A DNA stretch of 64,000 nucleotides from Castor canadensis. Its lineage: Eukaryota; Chordata; Mammalia; Rodentia; Castoridae. The stretch is taken from the NCBI RefSeq assembly GCF_047511655.1, contig NC_133391.1, positions 106,057,384-106,121,383 of the forward strand, written 5' to 3'. Every line of letters begins with the position of its first letter. Positions within the stretch are counted from its first letter, which is position 1. A model generated the notes under the pieces. The model ran no database searches. It saw only the letters and a list, made by a program, of their open reading frames with translations, and had not been told where the DNA came from. Of the stretch, positions 24,431 to 37,130 are shown in pieces. Made by a program: the position numbers and the translations under genes.

Positions 24431-25305
24431 ACTTTTTTTATTGTGGTGGGTGGGAGTACATTATAGCATTTACAAAGGTTCTTACAATGTATCAGATAAT
24501 ATCATACTTGAATTCACCTTCCCCACTCTCTTTTATCCATCCTCCCCTGATTCCTGGAACAGTTTCAACAGGTATCATTTTGGCATTTACATACATGTGT
24601 ACACATTATTTGCACCATATTCATCCTTCTAAGTCTTCCCCTGCCACCTTCCCCCTCCCACTGGTGCCAGCCTCCCCCCTCCACTCCTGGGGAGAACCTG
24701 TTCCACTCTCCTGTTCTCTGATTTTGTAGAAGAAAAAACATAGATGAAAAGAAGAACATGGAATTTTTGCTAGTTTGAGATAAAGATAGCTACACAGGGA
24801 GTTTCTTGTGTTGTTTCCATGCATATATGTATTACAACCCCAATTGCTTCATCTCTTCCAGTCCTCTTTATTCTTCCCTAATCCCCTTCCCATGGTGGCC
24901 CTGGCCAGTAAAAGATTTCTATATTTATTTCTGTACAATAAGCACATCAAACCACATTCAAGTTTTTGGTTTCCTTCCCTTTCGTTATCCTTCCCTTGCG
25001 CAGCCTCCCTTAGTGTGACCCATGTCCAATAATATTGGTGCATTTGTTTTAGGTCTATAATCTGCATATGGAGGAGAACATGTGACCTTTGGCCTTCTGA
25101 GCCTGACTAATTTCACTTAAGATGATGTTCTCTAGTTCCATCCATTTACCTGCAAATGACAAAATTTCATTTTTCTTTGTGGCTGAATAAAATTCCACTG
25201 TGTATAAATACCACATTTTCTTAATCCATTTGTCAATAGTGGAACATCTTGGCTATTTCCATAGCTTAGCTACTGTGACTAGTGATTCAATAAACACAGG
25301 TGGAT
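24431..25305 (-). mobile_element. L1 3' end, 5'-truncated
   Basis: Poly-T at the left (24431), 3' UTR with polypyrimidine stretches (24620-24690), the TTTGCTAGTTTGAGATAAAG motif shared with the other young copies, then the ORF2 C-terminal region (GGAGGAGAACATGTGACCTT at 25070, AATTCCACTGTGTATAAAT at 25190). It ends near 25305 at the region corresponding to about 47850 in the long copy. The several overlapping frames of 60-100 codons between 24396 and 25067 on both strands are 3' UTR artefacts. Confidence 0.88.
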
Positions 25306-25674
25306 TTTCATATAAATTTAAGGATGACATGACTAAGTAGCTAGAAATATGAATATTAAACTTCTAGTATAGCAATTAGGTGATCTCTTTCCTCTAAACT
25401 TTCATTGTATTTAATGTCATCTATAAAAATGATATATACATTTTATATATCATAAAATGATACAAAACTGGTCTTGTAGCTTTACTTGCACTCAAGGTTT
25501 AGCCTCAGACACATATCTTTAATCCTACAATGCTGAGTATACTTCTAGGAATTTCCTGAATGCTTATTTGCTGCACAATAAGTCTGCTTTTTCTTAAAAA
25601 GAGCCATTATTCAAGCTTATATTAAAATATTTATAGAATACTTAAACTAATTAATTAATAATGATGCAAAGATA

Positions 25675-25797
25675 GGCTGGTCATGGTGCCACACAACTAT
25701 AATCTCAGCAGTCAGAAGGCAGAGGTAGGAGGATTGCCAGTTTGAGGATAACCTAGGCTACATTAATGAGACTCTGTCTCAAAAAAATAAAAACAAT
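25675..25797 (+). mobile_element. B1-like SINE monomer
   Basis: GGCTGGTCATGGTGCCACAC, ACTATAATCTCAGCAGTCAG, AGGATTGCCAGTTTGAGG and GAGACTCTGTCTCAAAAAAA follow the 7SL-derived B1 order, with an A-rich tail. It lies directly upstream of a plus-strand L1 3' end. Confidence 0.85.
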
Positions 25798-26250
25798 ACT
25801 GAAAGCTGTTGAATAATGGGGAGGGAAGGGGTAATGAAGAGCCACAGAGGGGATTGAACTGACCAAAGCTAGATATATTCACAGCTGGGATACTTCAAAA
25901 CACCTCTTTGAACATTGACTTTGGAATTGAAAATAAAAGACAGGACTGTAAATTAGGTACAGTGTGTGTGCATGTGGGGGATACTTGTGGGATCGGGAAG
26001 ATGAATGGAGGAGATGAAGATGAGGGAATATGGTTAATGGGTTTCATATACATACATGAACTAGAATGATGAAACCTCTTGCAATTGCTTTAAGTAGTGC
26101 AGAGAAGAGGTTGCAGGCAGGGGAAGAGGATATGGTAGGGGCAATCTAATCAATGTACAATGTAAGACTATTGGGAATTAGCACAAATGAATCTCCCATA
26201 CAAAATGAATATATGCTAATAAAAATATTAGCATATAATAAAAATATAAT
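25798..26250 (+). mobile_element. L1 3' UTR fragment
   Basis: Sense-strand counterpart of the L1 3' ends: purine-rich blocks (GGGGAGGGAAGGGG, GGAGGAGATGAAGATGAGGG), then AATGTACAATGTAAGACTAT and a tail ending ATGCTAATAAAAAT. The order matches the complement of 3408-3535. Short, truncated, with an A-rich end. Confidence 0.55.
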
Positions 26251-28375
26251 ATGAAAAAAAGTCCATTAAAAGAAGCCACTCAGTCTGAAAATAAACAAAG
26301 ATATGAACATTGTTTTATTAGTCAGGTTGACATGAAGGATGTAGAAGCAAAGATGAATTCAGAACAGTCTTTCAAGATTTTGGGCTGAAAATCTACTTAA
26401 ATAATAATTCAATACTAAGATGGGAGTTTGAATAAGAAACAATGTGTGAGGATAGGAATCATGAGTTCTATTGTGATAACATTTTTTAGATGCCCCTAAG
26501 GCATGCAAATTGATACATCAAAAGACAGATAAAAGAGTCTCAAGTTTAGGCTAGGTTTAAAAATACAGATATGGAACATTTTGTTAACCAGATGATATTT
26601 AAAGCCATGGTGCTGGATAAAATGTTCTTGTTAAAATGCATAGACAAGGAAGTAAAATGACCTGTAACTCAGTCCCATATTTCTCCAAAATTTGAGGTTG
26701 AATTAAGGAGGCAAAGGAAGGAATAAAGTCTGAGAGTGACAAGAAAGTAGGGAATAATCCCTCATAGGAGCTAGGAGGAGACAGAGTTTCAAGAAACAAT
26801 CAGTTGTATTAAATGTTATCTAGTGGTCAACTATTATAGGAGTGCCATGGTATGCCTTATCAAGAGCATTCTCTGTGGAATGGTAAAAAGAGAAGACTAG
26901 ATGGAGTGGGGAAAGAGCAAAAGATAGAGCAAAACTTTGCTATGAAGAGGATAAAAATAGGGTAATAATTGGAGGGAGAGTAAATGAGAATATTTTTTTA
27001 AAGGAATAATGGAGCATAATTCAGGAAAGTAAAGGGGAGAAAAGAAAGAAGCAAGAATGGTTGGTACAAAGGAAAAGTACGAAGAGTAAGTTTAGAAACA
27101 AAGACCTTGAGGCAATGAGGTTGTTGTAAATTTAGGAAATAAAGTCAACTTCTGCAGGGATAGTTCATAATTATAAGGAGGAAGGGAAGCATCAAAGCAA
27201 GAAGAGGTTTTTGGTAGGTTCCTGGAGAGACGAAGAGATACTATTGGTTACACTACTTCTATTTTTAAGTATAAAGTAAGATTATCAACTGTATGGAGGA
27301 GGAAAAGGGAACTGGGGGGTTTTAGGAGAGAATTTATTGTGTGAGATGGTCTATTTATAGAGTGGTAAGACAAAAAATAAGAATAATATATAAAAAGATC
27401 ACTCTATTGTGTTGCACGAATAGTTCATATTTGTGCTTATACATTTATAGTGGATTGGTTGGCCTGATTTAAACTATTCTCCAGTTTGGTTGTGTGTGTA
27501 CAGACATAGAAGTGGAAGGTAGGTAGGTTTAAATAGAGTTGGGGCTTTGCTGAGAAAATAAGATGAAAAAAAAAGTTGTTTGTAACAGTGACTATAAAGA
27601 TAGGTAATGAGCTCTAAATTGGGCACACAGAGAACTACGGATATGTCATGATAGAGGGTAGTGCTTAATGAAAAAAAGTGGTATCATGCTGGGTTAAAAA
27701 TCTTACACTTTGGGAATAGAGAGGGATATAAATAATTAATGATAAAACAATGCAATATAGCCTATCTTTAGATAAGTTTAGAGCCTCATGGGAATAATTA
27801 ATTGTGTCTGGGGACAGGGGTTAGGAAATACATGTAATATACTTACTGCTCTGTAAGAATTATGCCAAATCCTTAGAGCAGAGGTGGCCCTTTTACTACC
27901 TAGGCTGTAAATAACCCTTAGAATTTGGAGAGCCAGTCACAAGCTGTTCAGAGAATCAGCATATTTTCTACAATCCTGTTTTATAGCAAAAACAGAGATA
28001 TTTTTGTAATCTGGGAACCTGGAGATGCACATAAGGCCTCCCAGGATCTCAAGTGCTAGCTGAGATGATGAAACAAGGCCGTGTTGAACATGATGAGATC
28101 TAGAGGGACAATAAGAGGAAAACATTAAGGATGTAATTTGGGAATCTCGAAACAATAGCAGTACTATCAAGAAAGAGATCCTATCTGAGAGAAAAATGGT
28201 TGGCTTCAGAAATGAGAGACATGAGGTGATTAAAAAAAAAGCATGCTGGGAAAGCAGATGTAAATATAGAGTTGATATGTCAGGACTAGAAATAAGTCCA
28301 GGCACCAGTAGGAAAGGAGTATGACTGAACACCACATTCATCAAGATGCATTTCCACTCTAGACTTTAAACTTCT
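26251..28375. other. Purine-rich unique DNA, no gene seen
   Basis: Strongly purine-biased from about 26600 to 28300. This might be an old degraded repeat on the minus strand, but I could not match it. The 135-codon minus frame at 27937-28344 is serine/leucine/phenylalanine-rich because it translates the pyrimidine-rich complement, and no domain is visible. Confidence 0.5.
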
Positions 28376-28379
28376 TTCC

Positions 28380-28570
28380 TCACTGCTTTCCTCATCAGCC
28401 AGGACATTTGCTTCCTCACACTTTTGTGCTTATACCCATCTTTTGTTTTTGCTTGCTTCCTTCATCTGGAATGCTTTCTCTCTTTCCTTAATACATGTAA
28501 ATCTTATCAATTTAAAAAACCACCTATTCCATAAAACTTTCCTCTAGACACAAATTATAGAAATATGATA
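28380..28570 (+). repeat. L2 LINE fragment
   Basis: CATCTGGAATGCTTTCTCTC TTTCC and CTATTCCATAAAACTTTCCTC parallel the L2 phrases around CTGGAACACTCTTCC and AGAGAGGCCTTCCCTGA. Confidence 0.5.
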
Positions 28571-28679
28571 GTGACAAATGTATATTTTTTCCAGTTAGGG
28601 TTGGTACATGCTATTGCACTGGTGCTCAATTTTTCTTTGTGGTTCTAGTTATCTTTCCTGATGGATTTATTGTCAGCAG

Positions 28680-28880
28680 CAGTGTAACTGAAAGAATTGT
28701 ATACTTCGAATCTCAAGTTCTGACTTTGAATCATATTCATCTGTTATGGAGCTTCCTGATGCAAGGCAAGATATTTTTCTAATCCATTTTTCTCATCAGT
28801 GAAACAAGAATTGCAGTCAATCTATGCATTTCTTATAAGAATTATATGAAATGATATGATAGAGTTTTTCATGTGGACAA
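28680..28880 (+). repeat. MIR-like fragment
   Basis: AAGTTCTGACTTTGAATCAT, TTTTTCTCATCAGTGAAACA and ATAAGAATTATATGAAATGA follow the MIR order. Confidence 0.5.
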
Positions 28881-28894
28881 TAGATTCATTCTAA

Positions 28895-29296
28895 CTAGTC
28901 ATGATGGTTTATTTTATGTGTCAAATTAGTTAGGCCATGGCACCTAGATGTTTAGTCAAGCATTTATAAATGTTTCATGAAGATACTTTTAGATACTATT
29001 AGTATGTGAATTAACAGCGTGGGTAAATCTGATTACCTTCCAAAATGTGAGTGAGCCTCATCAAATCACTTGAAGCCTCCATAGACACACTAATCTCCAG
29101 AGAAAAAGAGGGAAATCTAGCTGACTCAGAGTGCAGGCCTTCTCTGGATCTCCAGTCAGTATTTGGATAAGCCGGTTCCTAAAACTTTCTCTCTCTCTCT
29201 GTCTCTGCCTCTCTGTCTCTCTCTCTCCCCACCCCATGTACAGATGTATATGCACACAGCATTTTAGTTTTGTTTTTCTGGAGAACAATGATGATA
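28895..29296 (+). repeat. Ancient LTR-like interspersed repeat
   Basis: Begins GTGTCAAATTAGTTAGGCCA TGG, continues with TTTAGTCAAGCATTTATAAA and GAGTGAGCCTCATCAAATCAC, and ends TTTTTCTGGAGAACAATGAT. This is the framework of a common old mammalian repeat (start GTGTCAACTTGACTGGGCCA, end TCTCTGGAGAACCCTGAC). The family name is not certain. The CT microsatellite at 29190-29228 falls where the family has a natural CT run. The 75-codon minus frame (Arg-Glu repeats) is an artefact of it. Confidence 0.65.
29190..29228. repeat. (TC)n microsatellite
   Basis: Imperfect CT/TC tract with GTCT interruptions, within the LTR-like repeat. Confidence 0.92.
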
Positions 29297-30185
29297 AGAT
29301 AGTTTAACCAGAAAGTGATTTACTATGGAGTATATGAAAAATAAGGAAGCTCTAGGAAAATAAAGGGACTCATTTTAGGGGTTACACAGCCAGGAACATT
29401 GAACCCAGAATTTTAGCTTATAACTTGCCGGTCTTCATTGTACAGGACTGCTCAAAGAGGGTTGTCATGGATTGAGAGAACCAATCTCCGTGAGGTGTAT
29501 GTGAAAGCTAAGTAGCATCATGCCTGACATTAGTAGAAGAGCACCATACAACACCAGTATTGCAAACTTAAAAATAGCAGTCACTTGTTATTCTCCTGTG
29601 CCTTCTCTAAAGTTCTGAACTTCCATGTTCAGTTCACAAATTCTTTGATAAGCCACCTTCATTTTGTGCTATGTACTTCCTTATCCTACTTCAATATTCT
29701 GCTGTTGCTGTTTTAAAATTTAATTTCTCCCAAGAAAAATTTCCTACTTATTCCTGAAATTATATTTTGGTTCTAGTAATAGCATCCATTCCACTGGTTT
29801 TATTTTCTTTAATCACATTGTGTCAGTTGTTAAATTTACTTATTTTTTACCTTCTGGGTCAATTGCAGTCATTTTATAGCATGCTATGTCACAGAGACTA
29901 ATATTTGTATACTTGGTAGTTAGAAAAGAGTAAAAGAGAATAAATGTGTACTATAATCAAGCAATATTCATGTTAGAGAGTTTTAGCTCTTTTTAAAATT
30001 CTTAGTCAATAATAATCTTTTATTTTTTTCATGAAGAAATGGAGTTGGTTATATCAACTTATTTGGTTAGTTTTGTTGGATCTGATAAGAAGGCCACTCT
30101 TCTGTTGGCTGGTCTGATGAAAGAAAGTACTGGGGATGTACCATAAAGGGGTAAAGACAGTGTAATAATACCAACTAATAGTTAA
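29297..30185. other. AT-rich unique DNA, no gene seen
   Basis: About 29580-29720 is pyrimidine-rich and could be a weak L2 trace. Otherwise unrecognised. Confidence 0.5.
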
Positions 30186-30189
30186 CATA

Positions 30190-30420
30190 ACTGTGTCATC
30201 AAGTGCATGCCATATGTTTACCTAAACATTTCTCATGTAAAATTGATTTTCATTCTCATCACAGTGCTATAACTTAGGTGAAATCTACCTCTTAATACAT
30301 GAGTAAATGAAAATACCTGTAGTTTATGTAACCAGCCCAAAGTCACACAAGGGGAAGAACAAGATTAGGTCCCAGAGTGGGATTAGACTCCAGAGTGGGA
30401 CTACTACATTCTAACCTTTG
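30190..30420 (+). repeat. MIR-like fragment
   Basis: CATTCTCATCACAGTGCTAT AACTTAGG, then TGTAACCAGCCCAAAGTCAC ACAAGG, then CCAGAGTGGGATTAGACTCC, following the MIR core order (CTCACAACAACCC, TTGCCCAAGGTCACACAG, GGGATTCGAACCC). Confidence 0.65.
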
Positions 30421-30676
30421 TTCCTGACTGAACAACATTATTATTGGAGGATATTTATTTTTGGTTCCCACGTATATGCTTTTGCTTTACCTGGCAACAT
30501 AAACAAAAACAGATTGAACGTGGTTGTTAAAGATTCATGCATAGTCCTGGTTACTTTATTTTTAGTTTTGTATTTTTTGCCATTTATTAATTTTAGCTTT
30601 TTTCTCTTTATTCAAATCCGGGAGAAGGAGAGCCATTGACTCCACCATCCTTGAGATGGAGGATCAGAAAAATTTC

Positions 30677-30722
30677 AAGGGCTGACAGAGTGGCTCAAGT
30701 GGTAGAGCACCTGCCTAGAAAA
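30677..30722 (+). mobile_element. ID-like SINE fragment, tail missing
   Basis: GGGCTGACAGAGTGGCTCAA GTGGTAGAGCACCTGCCTAG is the ID arm seen in the composite SINEs, with box A intact. It breaks off after CTAG into unrelated sequence. Confidence 0.65.
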
Positions 30723-33700
30723 ATTTCATATTATCTTGAAATTGCAATAAAAATATATGTTAAGGAAAAAATTTCATGATAAATCTTCGGTTCAATCTAA
30801 ATTTTCATAAGTAGTAAATGCATATCATATACCTTCTCTTTTATTAGGTGCTATGGAATCTACAAAAGAGGTTTAAAGTATCAACAATAATTATAAACTG
30901 GAACAAAGTTTTACCAAAAAATGTATTATTTTCTTTTTCTTCAAAGGGATATCATGTTTCCAGCTCTAATAATGTTGGATTTCAAAATGAAAGTCCTCTA
31001 AAAATGAAAGGAGATGCTATTTAAATTGTTCTGCATTCTCTTTGTCCTGTGAGATTAATTATCCATCATTTTCTTTGAGAAGTTTACCTTCTTTTGATGT
31101 CCCTAAGGAGGAGCTAAACAATGCTGCTGGTAAAAGTCTTCCATGACAGCATTACAGAATCTCCATCTGTACATTATATAGCTGTTTAGATTAGTTCGCC
31201 ACTCTTTGTGCATTATGAAAAAGAAGAATGAAACTGAAGAAGAACAGCAATTCAAAGGTCTGAATCCACTGCTTTTAATATTGTATGTAGCAGGGAAATT
31301 GAAGTTCTGGAAGCACATTTTGAAGAGAGATACTTCAATGTGGAATATGAAAGGAATCAGAGTTAATCTCCAGAGGGAGTTCTGATCACTTAGTTGGTCT
31401 GCTGGAGTGGACCCAGATAATATGCAGCTATGCTGGGTGCTGGCCAAGGCTTCAAGCTGAATTTTCTTACCTCTGGGAGAAAGTCTTTTGTGTATATGCT
31501 TCTCTTCTTTCTAGAGAACATAACCCTGCTTTATCTGCTATCTGTGCTTCAGTAGGATGTATTTATGTTAATTCCAGAATATATACAATGATAATATTAT
31601 GAGGGAGAAAATATAAGAAGAACAATTGAAGTGGAATGTTATCCTTTTTTCAACAAAAATAATGGAATATTTTGAAGTTCATTTAGGAAGATTCCACATG
31701 TTCAGTGTTATAATATTGAACTCCTACACAGTTCTTTAAATGTATATCAAATTTTGTACTCCCAGAAAACACAATAGGGAGATAGAATTGATTTGTCTCA
31801 CTTTAACTGCAAGAAAACTTGGATAAAGAGGTCAGGTGATTTGCCCAAGAGCTACATAAAATAAGCACAAATACTTTGGAGCTTTGGGGTTACAATTATT
31901 GATCTTGCTTATCTACCTGTGTATTATGATTATGATACTTCAGTTATAATAGTGAGGGACTGCTAGGTGACATGCATTTCACCAACAGAATAGTCACTCC
32001 TCTGCACAAGCCTAATGTGTTTGATAGGAGTTGGCAATCTGAATGATTATCCCTGAAAGACAGTGAGTACAAAGCATGTCATGTTGGTAAGAAAATGAAT
32101 GGGGGCCAGATGTTCTATTGGGGATTACATCACAATCATCTGGGCATGAAAAGTGAACTGAAGTCTTACCTCTATTTTTATTTTCTCTTCACTCGTTTCC
32201 CCCTCAATCTTCCCTTTGCTCTCATAATAATATCTCTTCAATCTTAAGGGCTTCCTCCTGAGCTGTCTAACTCAGAAATCTAAAATCCTTCCAAATTACT
32301 TCCACATACTGGTCTTTAACTCTTCCCTGATCAAAACCAAACTGTCCTCAATTTATCATCTCAGGAGATTGCTGTGTGGCAGGTGGTCTAATCTACTGTT
32401 AAAAGTGTAAGTGGATTTTAACATCACTCCAGCCACGTGGCTTTTCCCAGGGGTTTGTGTATACTTTAGCTGCTCTTACATTTATATCTGTCTGTTATAG
32501 ATGTCTAGTGAATGGGGAATTTACTTCCCACACTTTTCTTACTCTAGGACCTTCTCATATTGTTTTCCTTCTTCATAGCAGAATGCTAAAGAATCTACAT
32601 GTGGGTGGAACTGATTGGAAATGATTATTTGATTATGCTTCAATTAGGTGGTAAACTCCTGGAAGTAGTGGTTATTGTTATTACTGCTGTAGACATTATT
32701 GATCTTACAATTTTATGAACTGATGCAATTTTACCAACAATGAAAACTTTAATTGAATTCTATTAAATTAACTTCTTTATATTTTCATTTCACATACATC
32801 TTCAAAATATATGGACATATTTATTTATGGAGTTTTAATTCATACTTTCTTATTATTTTGAATGCTTCACTATAACATTATTTCAGATACAGATGGAAAT
32901 GTTTGTTATGTAATGAATATACAGGTAGAACTTTGACCTAATGTTTATTTTACATATTCAGGACTTTGAAGGACATGTACATAGGTAGAGTTCTGTTAAA
33001 GTGTTGTTTCTGAATAAATGTTATTTCAAGGGGTAAAAACTAAAATGCTGGGTTAACAACTGGCCTTTTTTTTTCCTTTCTAGCATGTTTATTGTCTATA
33101 TACAATGGCTTGAGTTTATTTGTTGCTGGCAGATACTTACTGAGTTATGGGTAACAGGAAAGCAAGGTAGGATTGATTATAAGAACCATGATCTACATTA
33201 GAATATGTCAGTCAGGATGCTATTTGATTTCATAGGTGAATAAGTGTCCGACTGTGGTAAGTACACATTTATTAAAGGGTTCTGAAAAGCATTGCAAAAT
33301 CCCAAGTCAACTAACTGAGAGACAGCATAAAGCAATGTGTAAGGGAATGGGCTCAGGCACATACACTGATGCTCACGCTATTTCCTTGCTATGCTATGAG
33401 TAATACATTCTGTTGTCTCCAACCTAGAAATTTTGAGTTTTCTTATAGTATTTTGAAACAGTAATAAGCTAACATATAGTTTGAAAGAAGGTTAAGTCAA
33501 ATTCCAGATTTGAGAGTTTAGAGAAAAGGAAGGATATTGAAAGACATAGTGCTTTCCAAAGGTTGGATTTAGGGATTAGAGGATTCCTTAGGATCTAGTA
33601 GTGAGTATTCTCATTGAAGTGATAGGCTAGGATGGGAGGAACACAACAAAGGTCCTTCCTTATCCTAACTATTAAAGAGGCCAGATGGTAAAATGGTGAA

Positions 33701-34165
33701 GCAAAATGGTGCCTTGGCTATTGCTCACTCTCTTCTTGGCAACAGGAAAAAGAGATGCTACCATCATAAAGGGGCAATAGGTCCTGAAGCCCTGGCTAAA
33801 AGGTAATGTGTCTACCTATAGTTTAGAGGTAATGTGTCTATCTATAGTTTAGAGTCCAGGAATCCACAAAGCTGAGAAGAATGGTGTCAATAGCAATGAC
33901 CTTGATATTTGACATCGACCTTTATTCAGACTAAAAACATTAGAATTTGTTTCACTGATTGCAAATGAGCTACTGCATGAAAACTAACATAAATGCAAAC
34001 TCTTTTCTGATAGTGCAGAGCCAGATGTACTATGTACTTCATTCACACTACAATACAAATTGGCTGGTAAGGAGGACAGAGAGTCTGGTTCAGAGTGCAG
34101 TGGGGTGTGCTGGTGCAAGACAGGGTCCTGAGGCCCAGGTACTTAGATGTTAGGAGATGCATAGA
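30723..34165. other. Unique AT-rich DNA with scattered old repeat traces
   Basis: No gene seen. About 31080-31450 is repeat-free with an open minus frame of 114 codons that matches nothing known. About 32160-32350 is pyrimidine-rich and may be L2. 33320-33440 resembles part of MIR. A 26-bp tandem duplication is at 33801-33852. Confidence 0.45.
33801..33852. repeat. 26-bp tandem duplication
   Basis: Two 26-bp units beginning AGGTAATGTGTCTA and ending TATAGTTTAG, differing at one base (ACC versus ATC). Recent local duplication. Confidence 0.95.
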
Positions 34166-34169
34166 GAAG

Positions 34170-34565
34170 GAAGCAATGGTGTGCTTTCCTGTGATAAATA
34201 CCTGAGATAAATCAACTTATATAGAGAAAAGGTTTATTTTAGCTCAAAAAAAAAAAAGGTTTATTTTACTGGTTCCAGGCCATGAATGGGTGGTGTCTTT
34301 AGGTCTCTGATGGAGGGCAGCATATCATGGTGAGCGTGTGTAGTATAGCAAGATTATTCGCTTGATAGCTAGGATGTGAAAGATAAAAAGAAGAGTCTAA
34401 GGTCCCACAATACCTTTCAAGGGCACTTTCCCAAAGACTTAAAACCTCCCACTGGGTTCTGTCTCTTAGTTTTTCCACCACCTCCCAACTAGTGCCAAGC
34501 TGGGGACAAAGGCTTTAACACATTGGCCTTCAGGGGACATCTAAGATCCAAACTATAATATGTAC
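34170..34565 (-). repeat. MaLR-type LTR
   Basis: Reversed MaLR order: CCTGTGATAAATACCTGAGA, AGAAAAGGTTTATTTTAGCTC, ACTGGTTCCAGGCCATGAAT, CCACCACCTCCCAACTAGTG, CTAAGATCCAAACTATAATA. Related to the copy at 63797-64000. The duplicated AAAGGTTTATTTT around an A run at 34230-34270 looks like a small internal duplication. Confidence 0.7.
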
Positions 34566-36419
34566 TAACTGTGGAGTGAAGGACGGAGGGAGAAAAAAAG
34601 ACTCCCTTTTCTCCCCCCCCTGTAGTCCATGAAATACTATTCCCTCTGCCTCCCTCCCTGCCACACACTCCTTATGGGGAGATGGTGTAGTCTCTTGATA
34701 CCTACTGCTGAAGTCCCTAACCTATGCTCTTGTTAAGTTCTTGGTCTGTTTTTCTTTGGGGAAAATGATGTTTGAATTCAACAAATAAAATTTAGATGGG
34801 ACTTACAATTGCCAAGAGAAGTTAGGTGACATTATGAATGGGACCCACTGGGCTAATTCAATATACTTTTTGAGGTTCTCACATCTGAATGTAAAATAGA
34901 ATGGTGTGTTAGATGTCTGGACTTCTCCATTTCACAATTGCCAGAGGAGTTCTTTCCCTCAGGGACTGCTGCATGCGCTATTTCCTTCATGGTGCTTTAG
35001 CAGAAATAATAACCATAATAACAACAATAATAAAATCCTTGGATGAGAAAAAGAAACTACAATTTTAAAGACTCAAAGCTACCAAGGCCTCTAAGAAGCT
35101 ATTTCCAGGTGGCATAGTGCCACCGGACTGGGATAACATTCTGAGGTGCAGCTATTGGTCTGCTATTACTAGACTCTTGTAGTAAGTGCGTGCTTCATGG
35201 AGACTCTGTGACTTTCTGGCACCTCATTGAGGGAAGTTCCATGACAACTTGATGACTCAGAAGATAGTATGGGACCACAGGCTTTAATAGTTATGTGGCA
35301 AGGGAGCTTTTCCCTAAGTGCCTGGGATTGGTGCATGAACACTTCAGTTTTAAATTGATACCTAATGGTGTGTATTGAGCTACTGCCACTGTTTCACCTC
35401 AAGGTCAGAAACCAAATGCAGGCATGGTCAAAACTCTTGGTGTGCAAACTCAAAGTCATCCTCATAAGTCTAGAAAGTCCTCTCTTTGATAAACCTTGGT
35501 ACATCTCAGTTGATTATTCTATTTCTGACTTTCCCCTCATCATATCCTCTACAATGCAGTCAGCACATCTTAAGTAAGACAGTTTGGCTACTGAATGCTG
35601 CTGTTCTCAGATAGTGTTCATCTTTTTTGCCTGTCTCATGAGTAATAATTAGGAGGAAAACATTCAGGGTTATATAAATCTATTTTGAAATAATGCTTAT
35701 TTCTTTCCTCGAGTTAAGCAAACCTATGCTGAGCATGATATCTGTCTGGCTCACCATGTCACCCCCAGGAGCTAGAGCAGAATTAGAGCTAGGGCATCAT
35801 GCAGATGCTCACGTGGCTTTCTGTGTTTTGAGTAATAAAAATTCTTTATCTCCAAACCTGGAGTCTTGTGCCTGCTACCAGAATCCATGAAACAGTAACA
35901 TTTACTTGTATGAAGTATAAAATCAAATTTCAGACATAATAGTGATAATTATTTAAAATTTTCTGTGAACTTTACTCTTAGTAAGTAGTGAAGTCAATGA
36001 AAACTCCTGCTTTTACTTGCAGTCTTACTTTTTTTTTTAAAAGCCAATGATTGTCATGTACATTGAAAAATATCTTTTATACAGATTAGCTTTTTCAGAT
36101 TTACAAATTTTATGATTGTAAAAATGAGATGTTGAAGTTAGGGAAAGCTATTCTATTATTATTTACTCAAAATTCAATAAAAAAGAATTTAGTCAAGTAG
36201 TTCAGCTCACAATTAAAGATGTTTAAATTAAGGCATGGAGAGAAAACAAAGATTTCACCCCCCGAACCACAACCCAAAGATTTTGATGAATGAGGACAAT
36301 AATATTTGGAATTTTAAGTTGACATATTTTTATAAGAGCTCTATTTTCCAAAGTGATATTCTTCTCTAGTTAAGATTGAGCAGTTACATGTGTGGCTTTG
36401 AAAGAAAATAAACACTAAA
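34566..36419. other. Unique DNA, one possible LTR end, no gene seen
   Basis: About 35740-35900 has the texture of an LTR 3' end (AATAAAAATTCTTTATCTCC followed by a CTTGTGCCTGCTACCAGAATC type U5), but I could not find the other end, so it is only noted. Frames of 60-70 codons at 35365-35577 and 35693-35890 are unrecognised. Confidence 0.4.
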
Positions 36420-37130
36420 TAACTCGAGGTCCTGAAAAGTGTCTGAAGTGCTTCCTCATTGCTATCAAGACTATGTGGGTTCATGGTCCTGCTGTTCACC
36501 CCCCACTGGTCAATCAATTACAGGCAATCAGCAGAATAGCAGCAGCAACCAAGAGGAGAGACAGCATGCCGTTTAAACTGCCAACCCATGGGCTGCCGAT
36601 GAAAGGCACAGCCCTGAAAAAAACATGTATTTTATTACTATCGGGAGTCTGTGCTTTATTGTCTTCATCACAAAACATCACATTAAAGATGAGGTTCAAT
36701 TAGGGAGACAGATTATATTCGTCTTGTTTTCCTTTTTTTTGAAAGTTATAAAAAAAGTTTTTAGTTGATCCAGTAACATGGCTCATCCCTGTCTTCATAA
36801 TTTCCTGAGTATCTCCAAACAAGTGATAATAGAGGCTTGTTTGTTTGTGCCATAGAAAAGTCAAAATCTTTTGTTCTGACTCTGTTCTGAAATCTTTGTT
36901 TTCTTCAATAAGAAAACAATTTCTCTTTAGTTCCTCATTAGTGAACTATGAACCTGGTTCTGCAACCCATATGAAAGGGGGACTTTTGAGCTCTGAATCT
37001 GTTAATCACTTTGACCTGCTAATGAATGATAGCTTTAAATTTCCATTTAGATGCCCAACAGGTTTTATATATATACCTATATTTTTCTTATTTTCTTATA
37101 TATCTGTCTGGAACTTCTAAAGCATATATT
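36420..37130. other. Repeat-free stretch, candidate conserved noncoding element cluster
   Basis: Even composition, no repeat wording, overlapping open frames on both strands (76 codons plus at 36473-36703, 61 minus at 36514-36699, and 91 plus at 36845-37120) with unrecognised products. Contains developmental-factor-like cores such as GCTAATGAATGATAGC (37018) and TTAATCACTTTGACC (37001). Texture-based inference only. Confidence 0.3.

Noticed and set aside
24396..25067. Cluster of overlapping frames on both strands
   Set aside because: All fall in the L1 3' UTR and end of ORF2.
24399..25330. Imperfect GATTTTCA direct repeats as a target-site duplication of the 24431 L1
   Set aside because: The left copy is not adjacent to the poly-T and the match has mismatches, so it is not reliable.
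27937..28344. 135-codon minus frame
   Set aside because: Translates the pyrimidine-rich complement of a purine tract (Ser/Leu/Phe-rich). No motif recognised.
35740..35900. Solo LTR of a class I or II endogenous retrovirus
   Set aside because: Only a possible 3' end is visible; no matching 5' end or target-site duplication was found.
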